Under the pieces are notes generated by a model. It was given only the letters and a program-made list of their open reading frames with translations. It ran no database searches and was not told where the DNA came from. DNA of 64,000 nt. Source: Streptomyces sp. NBC_00443 (GTDB taxonomy: Bacteria; Actinomycetota; Actinomycetes; Streptomycetales; Streptomycetaceae). The stretch spans positions 1 to 64,000 of the forward strand of contig NZ_CP107917.1 of the NCBI RefSeq assembly GCF_036014175.1, in the 5' to 3' direction. Both the position numbers and the translations under genes were made by a program. Positions 45,059 through 55,061 of the stretch are shown piece by piece. Every line of letters begins with the position of its first letter. Within the stretch, counting starts at the first letter, position 1.

Positions 45059-45809
45059 TCAGCGGTGCCGCTCCAGGGTGAGGACGGCCGCAGCGATTGA
45101 CGACATGCGATTCGGGCTGGACCTGGATCTGCGAAAGATCCGCCAGGACTTCAGGCGTGCCGCACCCCGCTCCACCGGTGCTCGCGCCGTCGACAGCGCG
45201 CGGTTGACGGTTTGCTGGGGTGGGTGTGAGCTCGCGGCCCGGCGGACGTCTGAGGGGTGTCGTGACCCAGGGACCGGCTCCCATGTAGGCACGGTCGGCG
45301 AGGACCGGTATGCCTTGGCGTTCACAGATCCGGATGATCCGGTGGGTACGGGCCGCGGTGAGGTCGTGGGCACGGCCGGGCAGTGCGGGCGAGATCCACA
45401 CGAGCCGCCCGGCCGGATCGGTCACCACCTGGACATTCACCCCGTGCCTGCGGTGCTTGTGGGAGAAGTCGGCCCGGCTGTCGCCGACCCGGTCGCACTG
45501 CGCCAGGGTGCCGTCGATCAGGACATGGTCCGGGTCGGCTTCGCGCAGTGCGCGCAGCAGGCCGGGCGCGCGGGCGGCGAGCAGGTCGACGACGGCTGCC
45601 GCGTAGGCGTGGGCGGTGCCGACACAAATGCCGAACCCGGCCGCCAGTTGCGCGAGGGTGTCGTGTCGGCGCAGGTACACCAGGCCGACCAGGGCACGCT
45701 GGTGCGGCGGGACCTTGCAGCGGCGGTCACCCTCACGGTTGACGATGAGCATGGTGACCCACTCGACCCGGGCGTGAGGCAGGTCGAGTGCGGCAGGACA
45801 GGGAACCAA
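45059..45809 (-). pseudogene. IS5-type (DDE_Tnp_4) transposase, frameshifted
   Basis: The N-terminal frame begins at 45809 with VEWVTMLIVNREGDRRCKVP and an HTH (LAQLAAGFGICVGTAHAYAA), then a catalytic-type IDGTLAQCDRVGD and DLTAARTHRI and ADRAYMGAG. Near 45215 the phase changes. The C-terminus is found in another frame: TVNRALSTARAPVERGAARL, FRRSRSSPNRM and LTLERHR, ending at 45059. The Glu of the DDE set (VERG) lies in the second frame. It is inactive unless the indel is an error. The element's ends were not resolved. Confidence 0.75.
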
Positions 45810-45871
45810 CGAGGCTCCTGTGCCAATGAGTTGAGACGTCGAACACCTCCCTCAACGGCACGGGAGCCTCG
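45810..45871. repeat. inverted repeat upstream of the IS5-type transposase
   Basis: CGAGGCTCCTGTGCC (45810-45824) pairs with GGCACGGGAGCCTCG (45857-45871) with one mismatch. It may be an end-related hairpin of the element or a transcription barrier. Confidence 0.5.
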
Positions 45872-45954
45872 TGCGTTGCGGACGCCGAAGCCGTCACCCG
45901 ATCAGTGGCCACGCCGAAAAGGCTCAGTGAATAGAGCCAGACGGCCGCACACGA

Positions 45955-45990
45955 AAGGGCGCCCCGTGCGCTGTCGTGCGGGGCGCCCTT
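45955..45990. terminator. hairpin terminator
   Basis: AAGGGCGCCCCG (45955-45966) and CGGGGCGCCCTT (45979-45990) form a perfect 12-bp stem with 12-nt loop. It lies between the IS5-type remnant and the secreted-protein gene ending at 46070. Confidence 0.75.
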
Positions 45991-46069
45991 CGCATTGCCG
46001 GGTCAGCCGGTGAGCCGCTGGAGGTCGGTGAGGATCGGACCGACGCCCTTGTCACTGCCCGATAGCGGG

Positions 46070-46549
46070 CTAAATGGCAGGGCTTCCTGTGAAGTCGAGC
46101 CGGTACTCCCCCATGCCGTCATTCACAACGTCGTAGACCACCGTGAAATCGGCGGTCATCTGGCCGGGTGTCCCGGGTGTCCAGACTGTCTGGCACAGCC
46201 TGCTGCCGTTCACAGCGCTGTTTATGTGACTGGTGATGTCGCAGACCGCGCCCTTCTGCACGACGTCGTACTTCTCGAGGCGCGAGTGGAGCTGCACGTA
46301 ATGGTAGTCGTTGTCACCGGCCTGCCCCCAGTTGAATTCCACGTTCGCTCGGTACGGCCCTGTGTGGTCCCTCTGTACGCAGACATACACAAAGACGTTC
46401 GGAGAGAGGCCCCACGCAGTCAGCTCTTTTCTCTGCTCACTGGCGCACCTGTTGGCCGAAATCTCGGCAGAGGCGGGCTGCGCCATGCCGATGGGCAGTA
46501 CCAGGGCTGCGGCGGCCACGGCCGCCCCTTTGAACAGGCTCGCAGTCAA
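46070..46549 (-). CDS. secreted 159-aa protein
   Basis: TTG 46549 is the start, with GAGGAG six bases upstream. A signal peptide (KGAAVAAAALVLPIGMAQPA then SA) precedes a mature domain of about 130 residues with four cysteines (NRCAS, YVCVQ, AVCDI, RLCQT), so two disulfides are likely. Beta-rich pattern (ANVEFNWGQ, HYVQLHSRLEKYD) suggests a small beta sandwich. No family recognised. It stands alone, downstream of a terminator. Confidence 0.7.
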   Translation of the reverse strand: MTASLFKGAAVAAAALVLPIGMAQPASAEISANRCASEQRKELTAWGLSPNVFVYVCVQRDHTGPYRANVEFNWGQAGDNDYHYVQLHSRLEKYDVVQKGAVCDITSHINSAVNGSRLCQTVWTPGTPGQMTADFTVVYDVVNDGMGEYRLDFTGSPAI

Positions 46550-47223
46550 GGGTCACTCCTCAAGATCAACTTATGTGACTGAACTACGACTGCCGACACC
46601 AGGAAATGGTTGTACGGCGATCTGGCAGGTCAGGCGGCGGCGAAGAGGCCGGGTCTGTTCGGGCGCGGCCCGCGGCCGGGAGCGCGGGCAGCTCGAAAGG
46701 GCCGCAGCCGGGACGACGCGGGCAGCTCAGGGGTGGTGACCGGGTGGACGGCCTCGGCGCGCAGGTCGTCGACGGCCCCGGGTCCAGGAGGTGCGAAGCG
46801 ATCTCCTTGCGAGGCGGACACCCAACCGGCCGGCGGCCGGCGGGCGAGGCGGCACGCGCAGCTGCGCGGTAAGGGGTTGACCGACCGTGTGACGCTGGCG
46901 CAGGCCGGCCGGACGCGGGTGTGGTTCGCCACTGAGTACGGGGCGCAGGCCCGCCGCGGAAATGGCCGTTGCTGCAGGAACGGCCGATGGGGTTGCGGAC
47001 CGGACCGCTGCACGGCTGCGGGTGGGGCAGATGGCGGTCAGGGCTCGCGGCAACGTGCACTTCGTTGCGCTTGCGCGAGTTGAGGCCCGCAGAAGGTGCC
47101 GTGGACACCGGACAAAGGCGCGCTCCGGGCCAGGAAGACCATCGGGTTCCCGACGGGATCGAAGGGCTGTCCCGTAAATGATCTCAGGTGTGCTGGCTGG
47201 CCAGCTCGTTGCTTCCTCATCCC
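46550..47223. other. no intact gene (about 670 bp)
   Basis: Open frames here are high-GC artefacts. One 30-codon piece near 46875-46960 (GLTDRVTLAQAGRTRVWFAT, EYGAQ) resembles a winged-helix segment of replication-relaxation proteins, but it lacks context and is probably a relic. Confidence 0.35.
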
Positions 47224-48002
47224 GTGAAGGTGCGGTTGCACAGGCGGACGACGCCGAGCATGGCCCTGGTGGACGCCTTCACCCTTCAGGCGGCATCGAC
47301 GACACCTCCCGGATCGACATCGGCGCGCGCCTTCTGCGTACCGCCCTGACCACGCTCTTCCCCGCGGGACCCTGCCGCCCCAGTACGTCCTCCAACCCGT
47401 CCCGCCGACTTGGAGAGACGACTTCACCACTGAACGCCGCATCAAAGACCGGCTAGAGGTGGTGCGGCGCGCCCGGCGGCGAGGTTTTCGTCGAGAGGCT
47501 CCGCTACCGCTGGACGTCCAGCACACCCTTGCCCCCACAGCTCGGCCGGATGACCTTCCAGACAGTGAGGAGCGATGAGGAAGCGATCGATCTCCTCACC
47601 CGCATCCTTCCAGGCACGCTCGATGCCTACAGCCAAGCCGACGTCGCCCGTTCCTCGGCCGAGGACCATGCCCGCGTGCAGTACCACGACGAGCTACTGA
47701 GCTATTCCAGTCCATGTGCATGGTGGCGGATCGGTGTCCGGAGCGCCGGCGAACCGGTCGGCATGGTTGTCCCGGCCCAAAGCCCGAACGGATTCGTGAT
47801 CGCCTACCTCGGGGTCGTCGAAGGCCACCGGGGACACGGCTTCGTCAACGACCTACTCGCCGAAGGCACCCGCATCCTGGCCACCCAGGGCGCCGAACGC
47901 TTCACCGCCGACACCGACCTGGCAAACCAACCGATGGCCAGGACCTTCCAGCACGCCGGGTACGACAACTTCGCTGGGCGCATTGACATGCGCTGGGACT
48001 AG
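47224..48002 (+). pseudogene. GNAT-family acetyltransferase with frameshifts
   Basis: The C-terminal frame to 48002 has a GNAT fold: VGMVVPAQSPNGFVIAYLGV, VVEGHRGHGFVNDLLAEGTR (acetyl-CoA loop) and MARTFQHAGYDNF. Upstream pieces occur in other phases: IGARLLRTALTTLFPAG (to about 47373), then LPPQYVLQPVPPTWRDDF (to about 47478), then GGEVFVERLRYRW joining the main frame. At least two indels break the gene. An internal ATG at 47550 could still yield the acetyltransferase domain alone. Confidence 0.65.
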
Positions 48003-48264
48003 TTGGCCGCCTCCTTACGCCAAGGACGGCATGGCACGTAGGACCTCAGACTCGGGCCCCCTCACGAAGGATCACGACTGCAGGCCTTCTGCCTACCTCA
48101 CCTGCACTGCCGGGCCCCGGTCCTTCCAGCACCCGTGTCGTCCCCTTGGCGGCTGGCCTTCGATCTACGGGACAGCCCTGAGCCCGGTCTGCACCCGCCA
48201 CCCTTTGGGGCCGGACAACGCAAGCGCCCCGAACGGTGAGTCCTGGGCCTACGCTGGGGCCGTG

Positions 48265-48657
48265 ATGATCAGGGGGACAGGCAGACGGTGGCTCGTCGCC
48301 ACGCTGACCGCTTCCGCAGCACTCACCTCAGGGTGTACGGACTCGGTTGACACCGACGAACTGCCCGATGTGTACCGCAACGACGCGACCGGCGGCGAGA
48401 TCTTACTCGAGACCGACGGGACGTTCTCTGCCACTGATGTGTCGACAGACACGATCTCCGGCCCCGCCGACTTCAGCGGCCGATGGGAATTCGCCGACAG
48501 CAACTCCTCCAGTGACTTCATCTACCTGACGGTCGATGACGGTGGACTCGGCAAGACCGGCGGTATCCAGCTCTACACGAGCGGCAGAGAGACGGTGGAG
48601 TTCCGCACCCCTGACAAGCCGCCGTCCCTGGTCCTCACCAGGGTGGCCGCGCCGTAG
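48265..48657 (+). CDS. lipoprotein
   Basis: A 130-aa protein from ATG 48265 (GTG 48262 also possible). It has a type-II signal: basic IRGTGRRW, hydrophobic LVATLTASAAL and lipobox LTSGC with Cys at residue 22, so it is predicted lipidated at the outer face of the membrane. The mature part has a lipocalin-like repeat of strands (GGEILLETDGTFSATDV, DFSGRWEFAD) and is found alone in many Streptomyces. A strong terminator follows at 48682. Function unknown. Confidence 0.7.
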   Translation: MIRGTGRRWLVATLTASAALTSGCTDSVDTDELPDVYRNDATGGEILLETDGTFSATDVSTDTISGPADFSGRWEFADSNSSSDFIYLTVDDGGLGKTGGIQLYTSGRETVEFRTPDKPPSLVLTRVAAP

Positions 48658-48681
48658 GTCCTGTGCGCCCAGTGCCGTGTG

Positions 48682-48721
48682 CACGGTGGGGCCCGGACCG
48701 AGCGGTCCGGGCCCCACCGTG
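48682..48721. terminator. perfect 19-bp hairpin after the lipoprotein gene
   Basis: Arms 48682-48700 and 48703-48721, almost no loop (AG). About 25 bp beyond the lipoprotein stop. Confidence 0.85.
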
Positions 48722-49103
48722 GGCGGCTTCTGCTGTTCTGGATCGAGTTCCCCCGTATCCCGGGGATCGGATCAACGCATCGCGTGCGCCCCTGGCATGA
48801 AAGGTGCGGTGCGTGCGGTGGCGGCCGTGCGGTCCCCGCCGTGGGCGTCTTGGCCGTCCCTGGCTCTGGGCTGGTTCCCGGTGCCGGCGCCGCGGTCAAC
48901 GGTCCGGCCCGGATCGCCTCGGGGCAGGAGGCCGGCCGTCCCCCTCTCTACCCGTTGAGGGGGACGGCCGGGGCAAGGGGCAGGGGTGGCGGCGTCTGCT
49001 GCCGTCTCACGGTTCGGCGGTCAGGGGCAGGCCCTGCGGCGGTGGGCCGGGGTCCACATGCCACACGGGCCGGGTTGCCGCTGTCCCTGGGCCGGCGTCG
49101 GGG
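48722..49103. other. intergenic region with second hairpin
   Basis: No gene recognised in these 380 bp. A 13-bp stem lies at 48934-48946 with 48957-48969, likely the terminator of the minus-strand exported-protein gene or of read-through from the left. Confidence 0.5.
48934..48969. terminator. 13-bp hairpin
   Basis: GGCCGTCCCCCTC pairs perfectly with GAGGGGGACGGCC around a 10-nt loop, between convergent genes. Confidence 0.65.
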
Positions 49104-49619
49104 TCAGTGGTGCTTCCTGTCGACTGCCCGGAAGCTGCCGACGAGGGCGAACGGCACCACGCTCCCGTCGAAAACAACCGTTCCGGGGATGGCGCTGCTG
49201 GAGTCTCCGCGCCCGATGGTCGCAATTGCAGCACCGTTGTCGCACGTGATTCCGGTGAAGAATTCTATCCTCTTGTCGGTTTCATTCCGGACGTTGAAGC
49301 TGGTCGCCGGACTACTGATTACGGCGATGCACTCGCCCCCCTTGACCGAATACGTCCGCTCGTTGACATAAACCCGTTCGCGGTCGTCATCGTCCCTCCA
49401 GTCGCCGTGATTCGACCGCCCGTCCCCGCCCGTCTGCCCGTCCCCGCCCGTCTGCCCGTTCCCGCCCACGTCCCCTCCCTGAGGCAAGGCAGCAGCCTCC
49501 TGCACCGACGCGGCGGACTCCGGAACCGAATTTGAAGCCGACGCATAGTTCACGGTGGTTGCAGCGACAACGGTGACGCCCACCGACAATGCGATCCCGA
49601 CCACGGTACGCGTACGCAT
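49104..49619 (-). CDS. exported 171-aa protein with Gly-rich repeat
   Basis: ATG 49619 is chosen for GGAGAAGCGGA immediately upstream. The N-terminus RTRTVVGIALSVGVTVVAAT is a signal peptide or anchor. A low-complexity linker with repeated GGDGQT units follows, then an acidic-basic segment (DWRDDDDRERVY) and a beta-rich C-terminal domain with two cysteines (GGECIAVI, GITCDNGAAI). No family recognised. It is likely secreted and stands alone between two gene-poor regions. Confidence 0.65.
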   Translation of the reverse strand: MRTRTVVGIALSVGVTVVAATTVNYASASNSVPESAASVQEAAALPQGGDVGGNGQTGGDGQTGGDGRSNHGDWRDDDDRERVYVNERTYSVKGGECIAVISSPATSFNVRNETDKRIEFFTGITCDNGAAIATIGRGDSSSAIPGTVVFDGSVVPFALVGSFRAVDRKHH

Positions 49620-50528
49620 TCCGCTTCTCCCTCTCGCAGGCATTCGTTTCTCCATCTCTCAGGGATGCCAGCCGACCAGGCCGCCTACGAATGAACCTAC
49701 TCACGCCGAATTCTGTCGCCACTTCAGAAATCTGCGGGGGACGCCAGGAAGGGGCCGATCGGGCGTTCAAGAATCCGGAACCGTACATGTGACGGCTCGT
49801 CAAAAAGCGGAGGCAGAAGTGACTTGGCCACACACATGGGCCATACGAGGGATCTGACTGACTCCCCGTCACACTTCTGCGCGCGTGTCGGGCATTGACA
49901 ACGCTCCGCACGCCGACTAGGACGCATCTTCCGGCATCGGGATCTGCCCTGATCAGCGCCTCACAGCAGGAACTGTAGCGGGCACACACACCCACCACGG
50001 ACAGACTTGCCGAAGCCGCGACACAAAGACCGCAACCCAGCCGGTCCGCCCCCCCCCAGCCACAGCAAGGAGACCCGGCACCACCGTCCTGCCCTACCGG
50101 CCCCCATCCATCCACCGTGAGCGCACGCCCGCTGCACCCCCGGCACGCAACGAAGGCCCGGCGCCCGAACAACCACCCTCACCCGACACCCTCACCGGAC
50201 CTGCCCACCCGCATGACGACCTCCGCAGCAGCCCTCGCAGCGCCGGCCCTCAAGCTGCTCACTGCGCACCGGGCCGACATCACAGCCACCACGCGGCTCC
50301 TGCCCGCCCTGATCTCCCGGATGCCAACCATCCTGACGAGCATGGACACAGCCGCCGGCGGACCCGTGCTGCACGAAACCAGACGAACCCAGGACAGCCG
50401 GCAGGACGAGAGGCGGCCGCATGAAGCTCCTCTCCGAACACCTTCCCCCGTTATGTTTCCCGCGGTCCTGCAAGAGGATCGCTGGCCTCCGGGCCCGGCA
50501 TGACTGTTCCCCCCTGTCGAACGGATGA
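49620..50528. other. no convincing gene (about 900 bp)
   Basis: A plus-strand frame at 50213-50503 (TTSAAALAAPALKLLTAHRA) is protein-like for 50 residues but has no ribosome site and ends in low-complexity sequence. The remainder shows no coding signal. Confidence 0.4.
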
Positions 50529-51428
50529 CAATGCCGTTGCTTTTGCGGGGTCCGGGCGGTTGAAGCGGTGTGTTGATATCGCGGCTGGAGCGACTGGGGT
50601 TGGGGGTCCTGACCCGGTCGTGTCCGCCTGACCTGGTGGACCGGGTGGTGGGCGAGGCGGGTCGCTCGGAGAAGCGTCGGCGTCTGTTGTCCGCCCGGTT
50701 CACGGTGTACTTCGTGCCGGCGATGTGCTTGTTCCCGCAGGCCGACTACCTGGAGGTCCTCCGGCTGGTGAAGACCGGCGACAAGGGATTGCGGTCCTGG
50801 TCCGGGGTGAACAAGTCGTCTCTGACCAGGGCCCGGCAGCGGCTCGGCTGGCCGGTGATGCGGGAACTGTTCCGGTCCGTGGCCCGGCCGCTCGGCGCGG
50901 ACGGCGAGCTGTTCCGAGGGCTGCGGGTGCTGGCCCTGGACGGGATACTGCTGGCCGTGCCCGACTCTGCGGGCAACAACGACGCCTTCGGCAAGTCCGG
51001 ATCCCAGCGCAGTCCCATGGGCTATCCGCAGGCCAGAGTGGTCGCGGTGGCCGCGTGCGGCAGGAGATCTACGCGCACTTGATCGTGCACCATGCCACCC
51101 GGGATCTGCTGGACGAGGCCGCCCGCCTGCACCGCAGCATCGCCGAGCGGACCTCGTTCACACGGGCCCTGCACGTCGTCCGCCGCTCGGTAATCTCACC
51201 GAGCGGCTTTTCCCCCCTCGGCTCGCAAGCGGGACCGACGCCTCGGACTCTCTGAAATCGGCTGCAGCCTGCTACCCCGCCGCCGATCCCGTGACTGCCC
51301 TCGCAAGATCCGCTCCTGCATCACCGGCTACGCAAGCAAAGCCCCTGGCGAACCCTCCAGCAGCCGACGTCCACCGGTCGCCGTGGCCTTGAACAACCGG
51401 TGGCACGACCACTAAAGCAACGGCATTG
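50529..51428 (+). mobile_element. IS4-family deletion derivative (900 bp)
   Basis: Ends are inverted repeats: CAATGCCGTTGCTTTTGCGG at the left and, read inward from the right, CAATGCCGTTGCTTTAGTGG (17 of 20 match). Perfect target duplication outside. The transposase gene inside has lost its middle, so the element is non-autonomous. Confidence 0.9.
50570..51255 (+). pseudogene. IS4-family transposase with internal deletion
   Basis: The N-terminal part is clear (VYFVPAMCLFPQADYLEVLR, SSLTRARQRLGWPVM, LDGILLAVPDSAGNNDAFG). At about 51058 it jumps, in another phase, to the C-terminal segment QEIYAHLIVHHATRDLLDEA and SFTRALHVVRRSV. Roughly 200 residues containing the second Asp and the Glu of the active site are missing. 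It cannot be active. Confidence 0.85.
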
Positions 51429-51438
51429 GAACGGATGA

Positions 51439-51621
51439 CCTGGGGGGTGGTGCCACCGGGCCCGAGAGGCGCCCTTGGAGACGCTGATGAGAGGTCCGAC
51501 TACCGCCTGGCCTGGCGCAATGGGCGACCGCTTGCGGGCGGCAGGTCTGCATATCGTGGATGCGCGCACACGACGCCAACGCCCTGGCCAGCACTGCACA
51601 AACCCCGTTCGGGAGGACGGT
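51439..51621 (+). ncRNA. non-coding leader of an IS110 element, possible bridge-RNA region
   Basis: About 180 bp between the IS4 target duplication and the IS110 transposase start. In IS110-family elements the left-end non-coding stretch encodes the bridge RNA that guides insertion. GC-rich potential hairpins (for example GGTGGTGCCACC near 51444) are present. No covariance or end analysis was possible, so this is inference. Confidence 0.25.
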
Positions 51622-52818
51622 TTGGACGACATCGACGACGTGGGCGTCTTCCTCGGCCTGGACGTCGGCAAGAGCACCCACCACGGGCACGGGCTCACGC
51701 CGGCCGGCAAGAAGGTCTTCGACAAGCAACTGCCCAACAGCGAGCCGAAACTGCGGGCCGTCTTCGACAAGCCGGCCGCGAAGTCCGGCACCGTCCTGGT
51801 CATCGTGGACCAACCAGCCTCGATCGGAGCCCTGCCCCTGACGGTCGCCCGGGACGCCGGCTGCAACGTCGCCTACCTGCCCGGACTCGCGATGCGGCAG
51901 ATCGCCGACCTCTACCCCGGCGAGGCGAAGACCGACGCGAAGGACGCCGCAGTGATCGCGGACGCCGCACGGACCATGCCGCACACCCTGCGCTCGTTGG
52001 AACTGACATCACCGCCGAACTGACCGTCCTAGTGGGCTTCGATCAGGACCTCCCGGCCGAGGCGACCCGCACCTCCAACCGGACACGCGGCCTGCTGACC
52101 CAGTTCCACCCCAGCCTGGAACGCGTCCTCCGCCCCCCGTCCGGACCACCACGCCGTGACCTGGCTGCTGGAACGCTACGGTTCCCCAGCCCCGCTGCGA
52201 AAGGCCGGTCGACGCAGGCTCGTTGAGGTGATCCGGCCCAAGGCCCCGCGTATGGCCGCCCGGCTGATCGACGAGGTCTTCGACGCGCTCGACGAGCAGA
52301 CCGTCGTGGTCCCCGGCACCGGCACTCTCGACATCGTGATCCCATCTCTGGCCCGCTCGCTCGCTGCCGTCCACGAACAGCGACGAGCCCTGGAAACGCA
52401 GATCGGACAGCTGCTGGAGGCTCACCCTCTTCCCCCCGGTCCTGACCTCGATTCCGGGAGTCGCAGTCAGGACCGCCACCACCTTGCTGGTCACCGTCGG
52501 CGACGGCACCAGCTTCCCCACCGCCGCCCACCTCGCCTCCTACACCGGCCTCGCCCCGACCACGAAATCGTCGGGAACCTCGATCCACGGCGAACACGCA
52601 CCCAGAGGCGGCAACCGGCAGCTCAAACGCGCAATGTTCCTGTCCCGTTCGCCGCCCTGCACGACCCCGCCTCCCGCACCTACTACCACCGCTGCCGGGC
52701 CAGAGGAAAGACCCACACCCAGGCCCTCCTCCACCTCGCCCGACAACGCATCAACGTACTCTTCGCGATGCTCCGCGACGGCACCTTCTACGAACCCAGA
52801 ACCCCACACCTCGCTTGA
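51622..52818 (+). pseudogene. IS110-family transposase, several frameshifts
   Basis: TTG 51622 behind GGGAGGACGG opens the DEDD-type N-terminus (GVFLGLDVGKSTHHGHGL, TVLVIVDQPASIGALPL, EAKTDAKDAAVIADA). The frame shifts near 52020, again near 52155, near 52460 and near 52640, after which pieces YGSPAPLRKAGRRRLVEVIR, HLASYTGLAPTTKSSG and RTYYHRCRARGKTHTQALLH follow in other phases, ending at 52818. Both the RuvC-like domain and the C-terminal serine domain are recognisable, so it was once full length (about 400 aa). Confidence 0.8.
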
Positions 52819-52857
52819 CGAAAGACATAGAGGCACCCCCCCCCCGCTGGAACGGGC

Positions 52858-53554
52858 CTTCGACTACTCCGCCGCTAAGGGCCCGGTCGTCATGCTGACC
52901 GAGTACCAGACCCCGGCCGCCCTGCGCCGGATCGGCGTCAAACGGCTGACGACCTGGCTGGAGCGCCGCAAGGTCCGCGGCGTCGGCACCGTCGCGGCCA
53001 AGGCCGTCGAGGCCGCCCAGTCCCAGACGACCGCTCTGCCCGGCCAGGACCGGGCCGCGAAGCTGGTGCGCGACCTTGCCCACCAGCTCCTGGCTCTGGA
53101 CGAGCGGATCAAGGGCAACGACCGGGAGATCCAGGAGACTTTCCGCACGATGAACGCGCCGAGATCATCGAGTCCATGCCCGGCATGGGCCCGATCCTCT
53201 GGGCCGAGTTCGTCGCCATCGTCGGGGACCTGTCCTGCTACCGCGACGCCGGCCGCCTCGCCTCGCACGCCGGCCTCGCCCCGGTGCCCCCGCGACTCCG
53301 GCCGCCGCACCGGCAACCACCACCGGCCCAAACGCCAGAACCGACGCCTGCGCTGGCTGTTCTACATGTCTGCGCAGTCCGCGATGATGCGCCCCGGCCC
53401 CTCCCGGGACTACTACCTCAAGCAGCGCGCCGAGGGACTGCTGCACACCCAGGCCCTGCTCTCGCTCGCCCGCCGCAGGGCCGACGTTCTCTGGGCGACG
53501 CTGCGTGACAAGAGGCTGTTCACCTCCGCTCCGCCGGTCACGGAGGCGGCTTGA
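52858..53554 (+). pseudogene. C-terminal remnant of a second IS110-family transposase
   Basis: Starts abruptly after a run of C residues at about 52840. Pieces: TEYQTPAALRRIGVKRLTTW, then in another phase ESMPGMGPILWAEFVAIVGD and YRDAGRLASHAGLAP, then the first phase again with RRLRWLFYMSAQSAMM and LLHTQALLSLARRRADVLWA. It lacks the N-terminal catalytic half and has two frameshifts. Sequence differs from the neighbour, so it is not a duplicate of it. Confidence 0.75.
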
Positions 53555-53780
53555 CTTCGTCATTGAGATTCTCCTTCGGCGTCATGTCGGTGGGCACGCC
53601 GTACGTGGCGAGGTGGTCAAGGTCCAGGGCGCACCGCCCGAAGCCGGGGCAACGACGCGAGTTTCTGGTCGATGGCACCGGGCATGCGGCGCATGACCTG
53701 CTGGTCGACCACGGCCGATTCGACATCGTGGAGGAACCCGATCCGGACGCCGACTCGGTCAACCCGGCGTCGAAAGCACG

Positions 53781-54115
53781 TCATGCCCTATCGGTGTCGT
53801 TCAACGGGCCGCGAGCCTTGCGCGCAGCCCTGGCGAGGTCCAAGTCTGTGGTCTCCGTAGCGAGGAACTGCGAGACCAGACCACCGAGGGCGAGCACCCC
53901 GCGCCGACGAGGAGCACGAACTCCACCCCGAACCGGTCCAGCCCCATCGCCGGCAGGGAAAGGCCAACGGCCGCGCCGACCGGGCTCATCGCGGTGGCGA
54001 AGCCGACTTCTGTGGTGCGCAGCGAGGTCGGAAAGACCCCCAGCCGGTAGACGGCGGTCGGCGTGCTGGAAGCGGCGTTGAGGAAGATGAGAACAGGAAG
54101 CCGCCGACGGCAGGT
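53781..54115 (-). pseudogene. C-terminal remnant of an MFS transporter
   Basis: The minus strand reads FLNAASSTPTAVYRLGVFPT, LRTTEVGFATAMSPVGAAVG and GLDRFGVEFVLLVGAG, then in the next phase VLALGGLVSQFLATETTDLD and ends with ARGPLNDTDRA. These are the last two or three membrane helices and tail of a sugar-type MFS permease. A frameshift lies near 53900 and everything upstream is missing. Confidence 0.6.
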
Positions 54116-54239
54116 CCTGTCGATGACGCTCAGCCCGCCGTCCCGCCCGCCATGGCGGTGAGCCGGTCCAGCAACCCATCCAACAACTTTGCCGCCGCAC
54201 CCGAGGGGCACATGGGCTCCAAACGTTCACACGATCCTC

Positions 54240-54258
54240 TTGTCGGATCGTTGAACAA
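54240..54258. promoter_or_regulatory. possible operator upstream of the DUF969 gene
   Basis: TTGTCGGATCGTTGAACAA is an imperfect inverted repeat (TTGT…ACAA) about 80 bp before the DUF969 start. Spacing and form resemble GntR-type operators. Weak evidence. Confidence 0.3.
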
Positions 54259-54335
54259 TCCCCTAGTGTCCGGGCCACCCCCGCCCGTCCCAGTGGCCCA
54301 CTCGGGCTCACTCGCGCGGAAGAAGGCCGAAACGC

Positions 54336-55061
54336 ATGATCGTTCTCCTCGGCGTGCTCGTGGTGATCCTCGGATTCGTCACACGCCGCAACCCCGTTCT
54401 CGTGGTGGGCGTCGCCGGTGTGGTCACCGGTCTCCTCGCCAAGATGAATCCACTGGAGGTGCTCGCCACCTTCGGCAAGAGCTTCGCCGACAGCCGCTCG
54501 GTGACGATGTTCGCGGCGATCCTCCCTGTCATCGGTCTGCTGGAGCGGTACGGGCTGCGTGAGCAGGCCCGCAGTCTCATCGGCAGGCTGAAGGGGCTCA
54601 CCCCGGGCCGCTTCCTCACCGCCTACTTGCTGATCCGCCAACTGACCGCTGCCGTCGGGCTCACCGCCGTCGGCGGCCACGCCCCCGCCGTCCGGCCGCT
54701 CATCGCACCGATGGCCGAGGCCGCGGCCGAGCGCAGGTCCGGCCGCTCGCTGCCCGACAAGGTCCGCGAGAAGGTGCGCTCACACTCGGCGGGCACCGAC
54801 AACGTCGGCCTGTTCTTCGGCGAGGACTGCTTCATCGCCATCGGCTCGATCCTCCTGATCACCGCCTTTGTGAACACCACCTACGACGTGCACCTGGAGC
54901 CTGTCGACCTCGCTCTGTGGGCAATCCCCACCGCCGTCCTCGCGTTCGCCGTCCACGGCTACCGGCTGATGCGCCTCGACAAGCAGCTGGAACGCGACAT
55001 GGCGGCCATCGACTCGGCGCCCGAGCCGGTTCCCGCCAAGGCCAAGGAGGAGACCAAGTGA
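54336..55061 (+). CDS. DUF969 family membrane protein
   Basis: A 241-aa membrane protein with about six hydrophobic helices, starting IVLLGVLVVILGFVTRRNPV, with conserved AILPVIGLLERYGLREQA and DNVGLFFGEDCFIAIGS typical of DUF969. DUF969 and DUF979 proteins occur as a pair and are thought to form a transporter, commonly beside pyroglutamyl peptidase genes. The DUF979 start overlaps this stop (GTGA), so they are coupled. Substrate (pyroglutamate or its peptides) is inference. Intact, unlike its flanks. Confidence 0.85.
   Translation: MIVLLGVLVVILGFVTRRNPVLVVGVAGVVTGLLAKMNPLEVLATFGKSFADSRSVTMFAAILPVIGLLERYGLREQARSLIGRLKGLTPGRFLTAYLLIRQLTAAVGLTAVGGHAPAVRPLIAPMAEAAAERRSGRSLPDKVREKVRSHSAGTDNVGLFFGEDCFIAIGSILLITAFVNTTYDVHLEPVDLALWAIPTAVLAFAVHGYRLMRLDKQLERDMAAIDSAPEPVPAKAKEETK

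Larger units (their letters stand above)
50519..51438. repeat. 10-bp target-site duplication of the IS4-type element
   Basis: GAACGGATGA at 50519-50528 and 51429-51438 directly flanks the terminal repeats. The length fits IS4-family insertions. Confidence 0.9.

Noticed and set aside
46875..46960. Replication-relaxation protein gene
   Set aside because: Only about 25 codons look similar and no frame extends in either direction.
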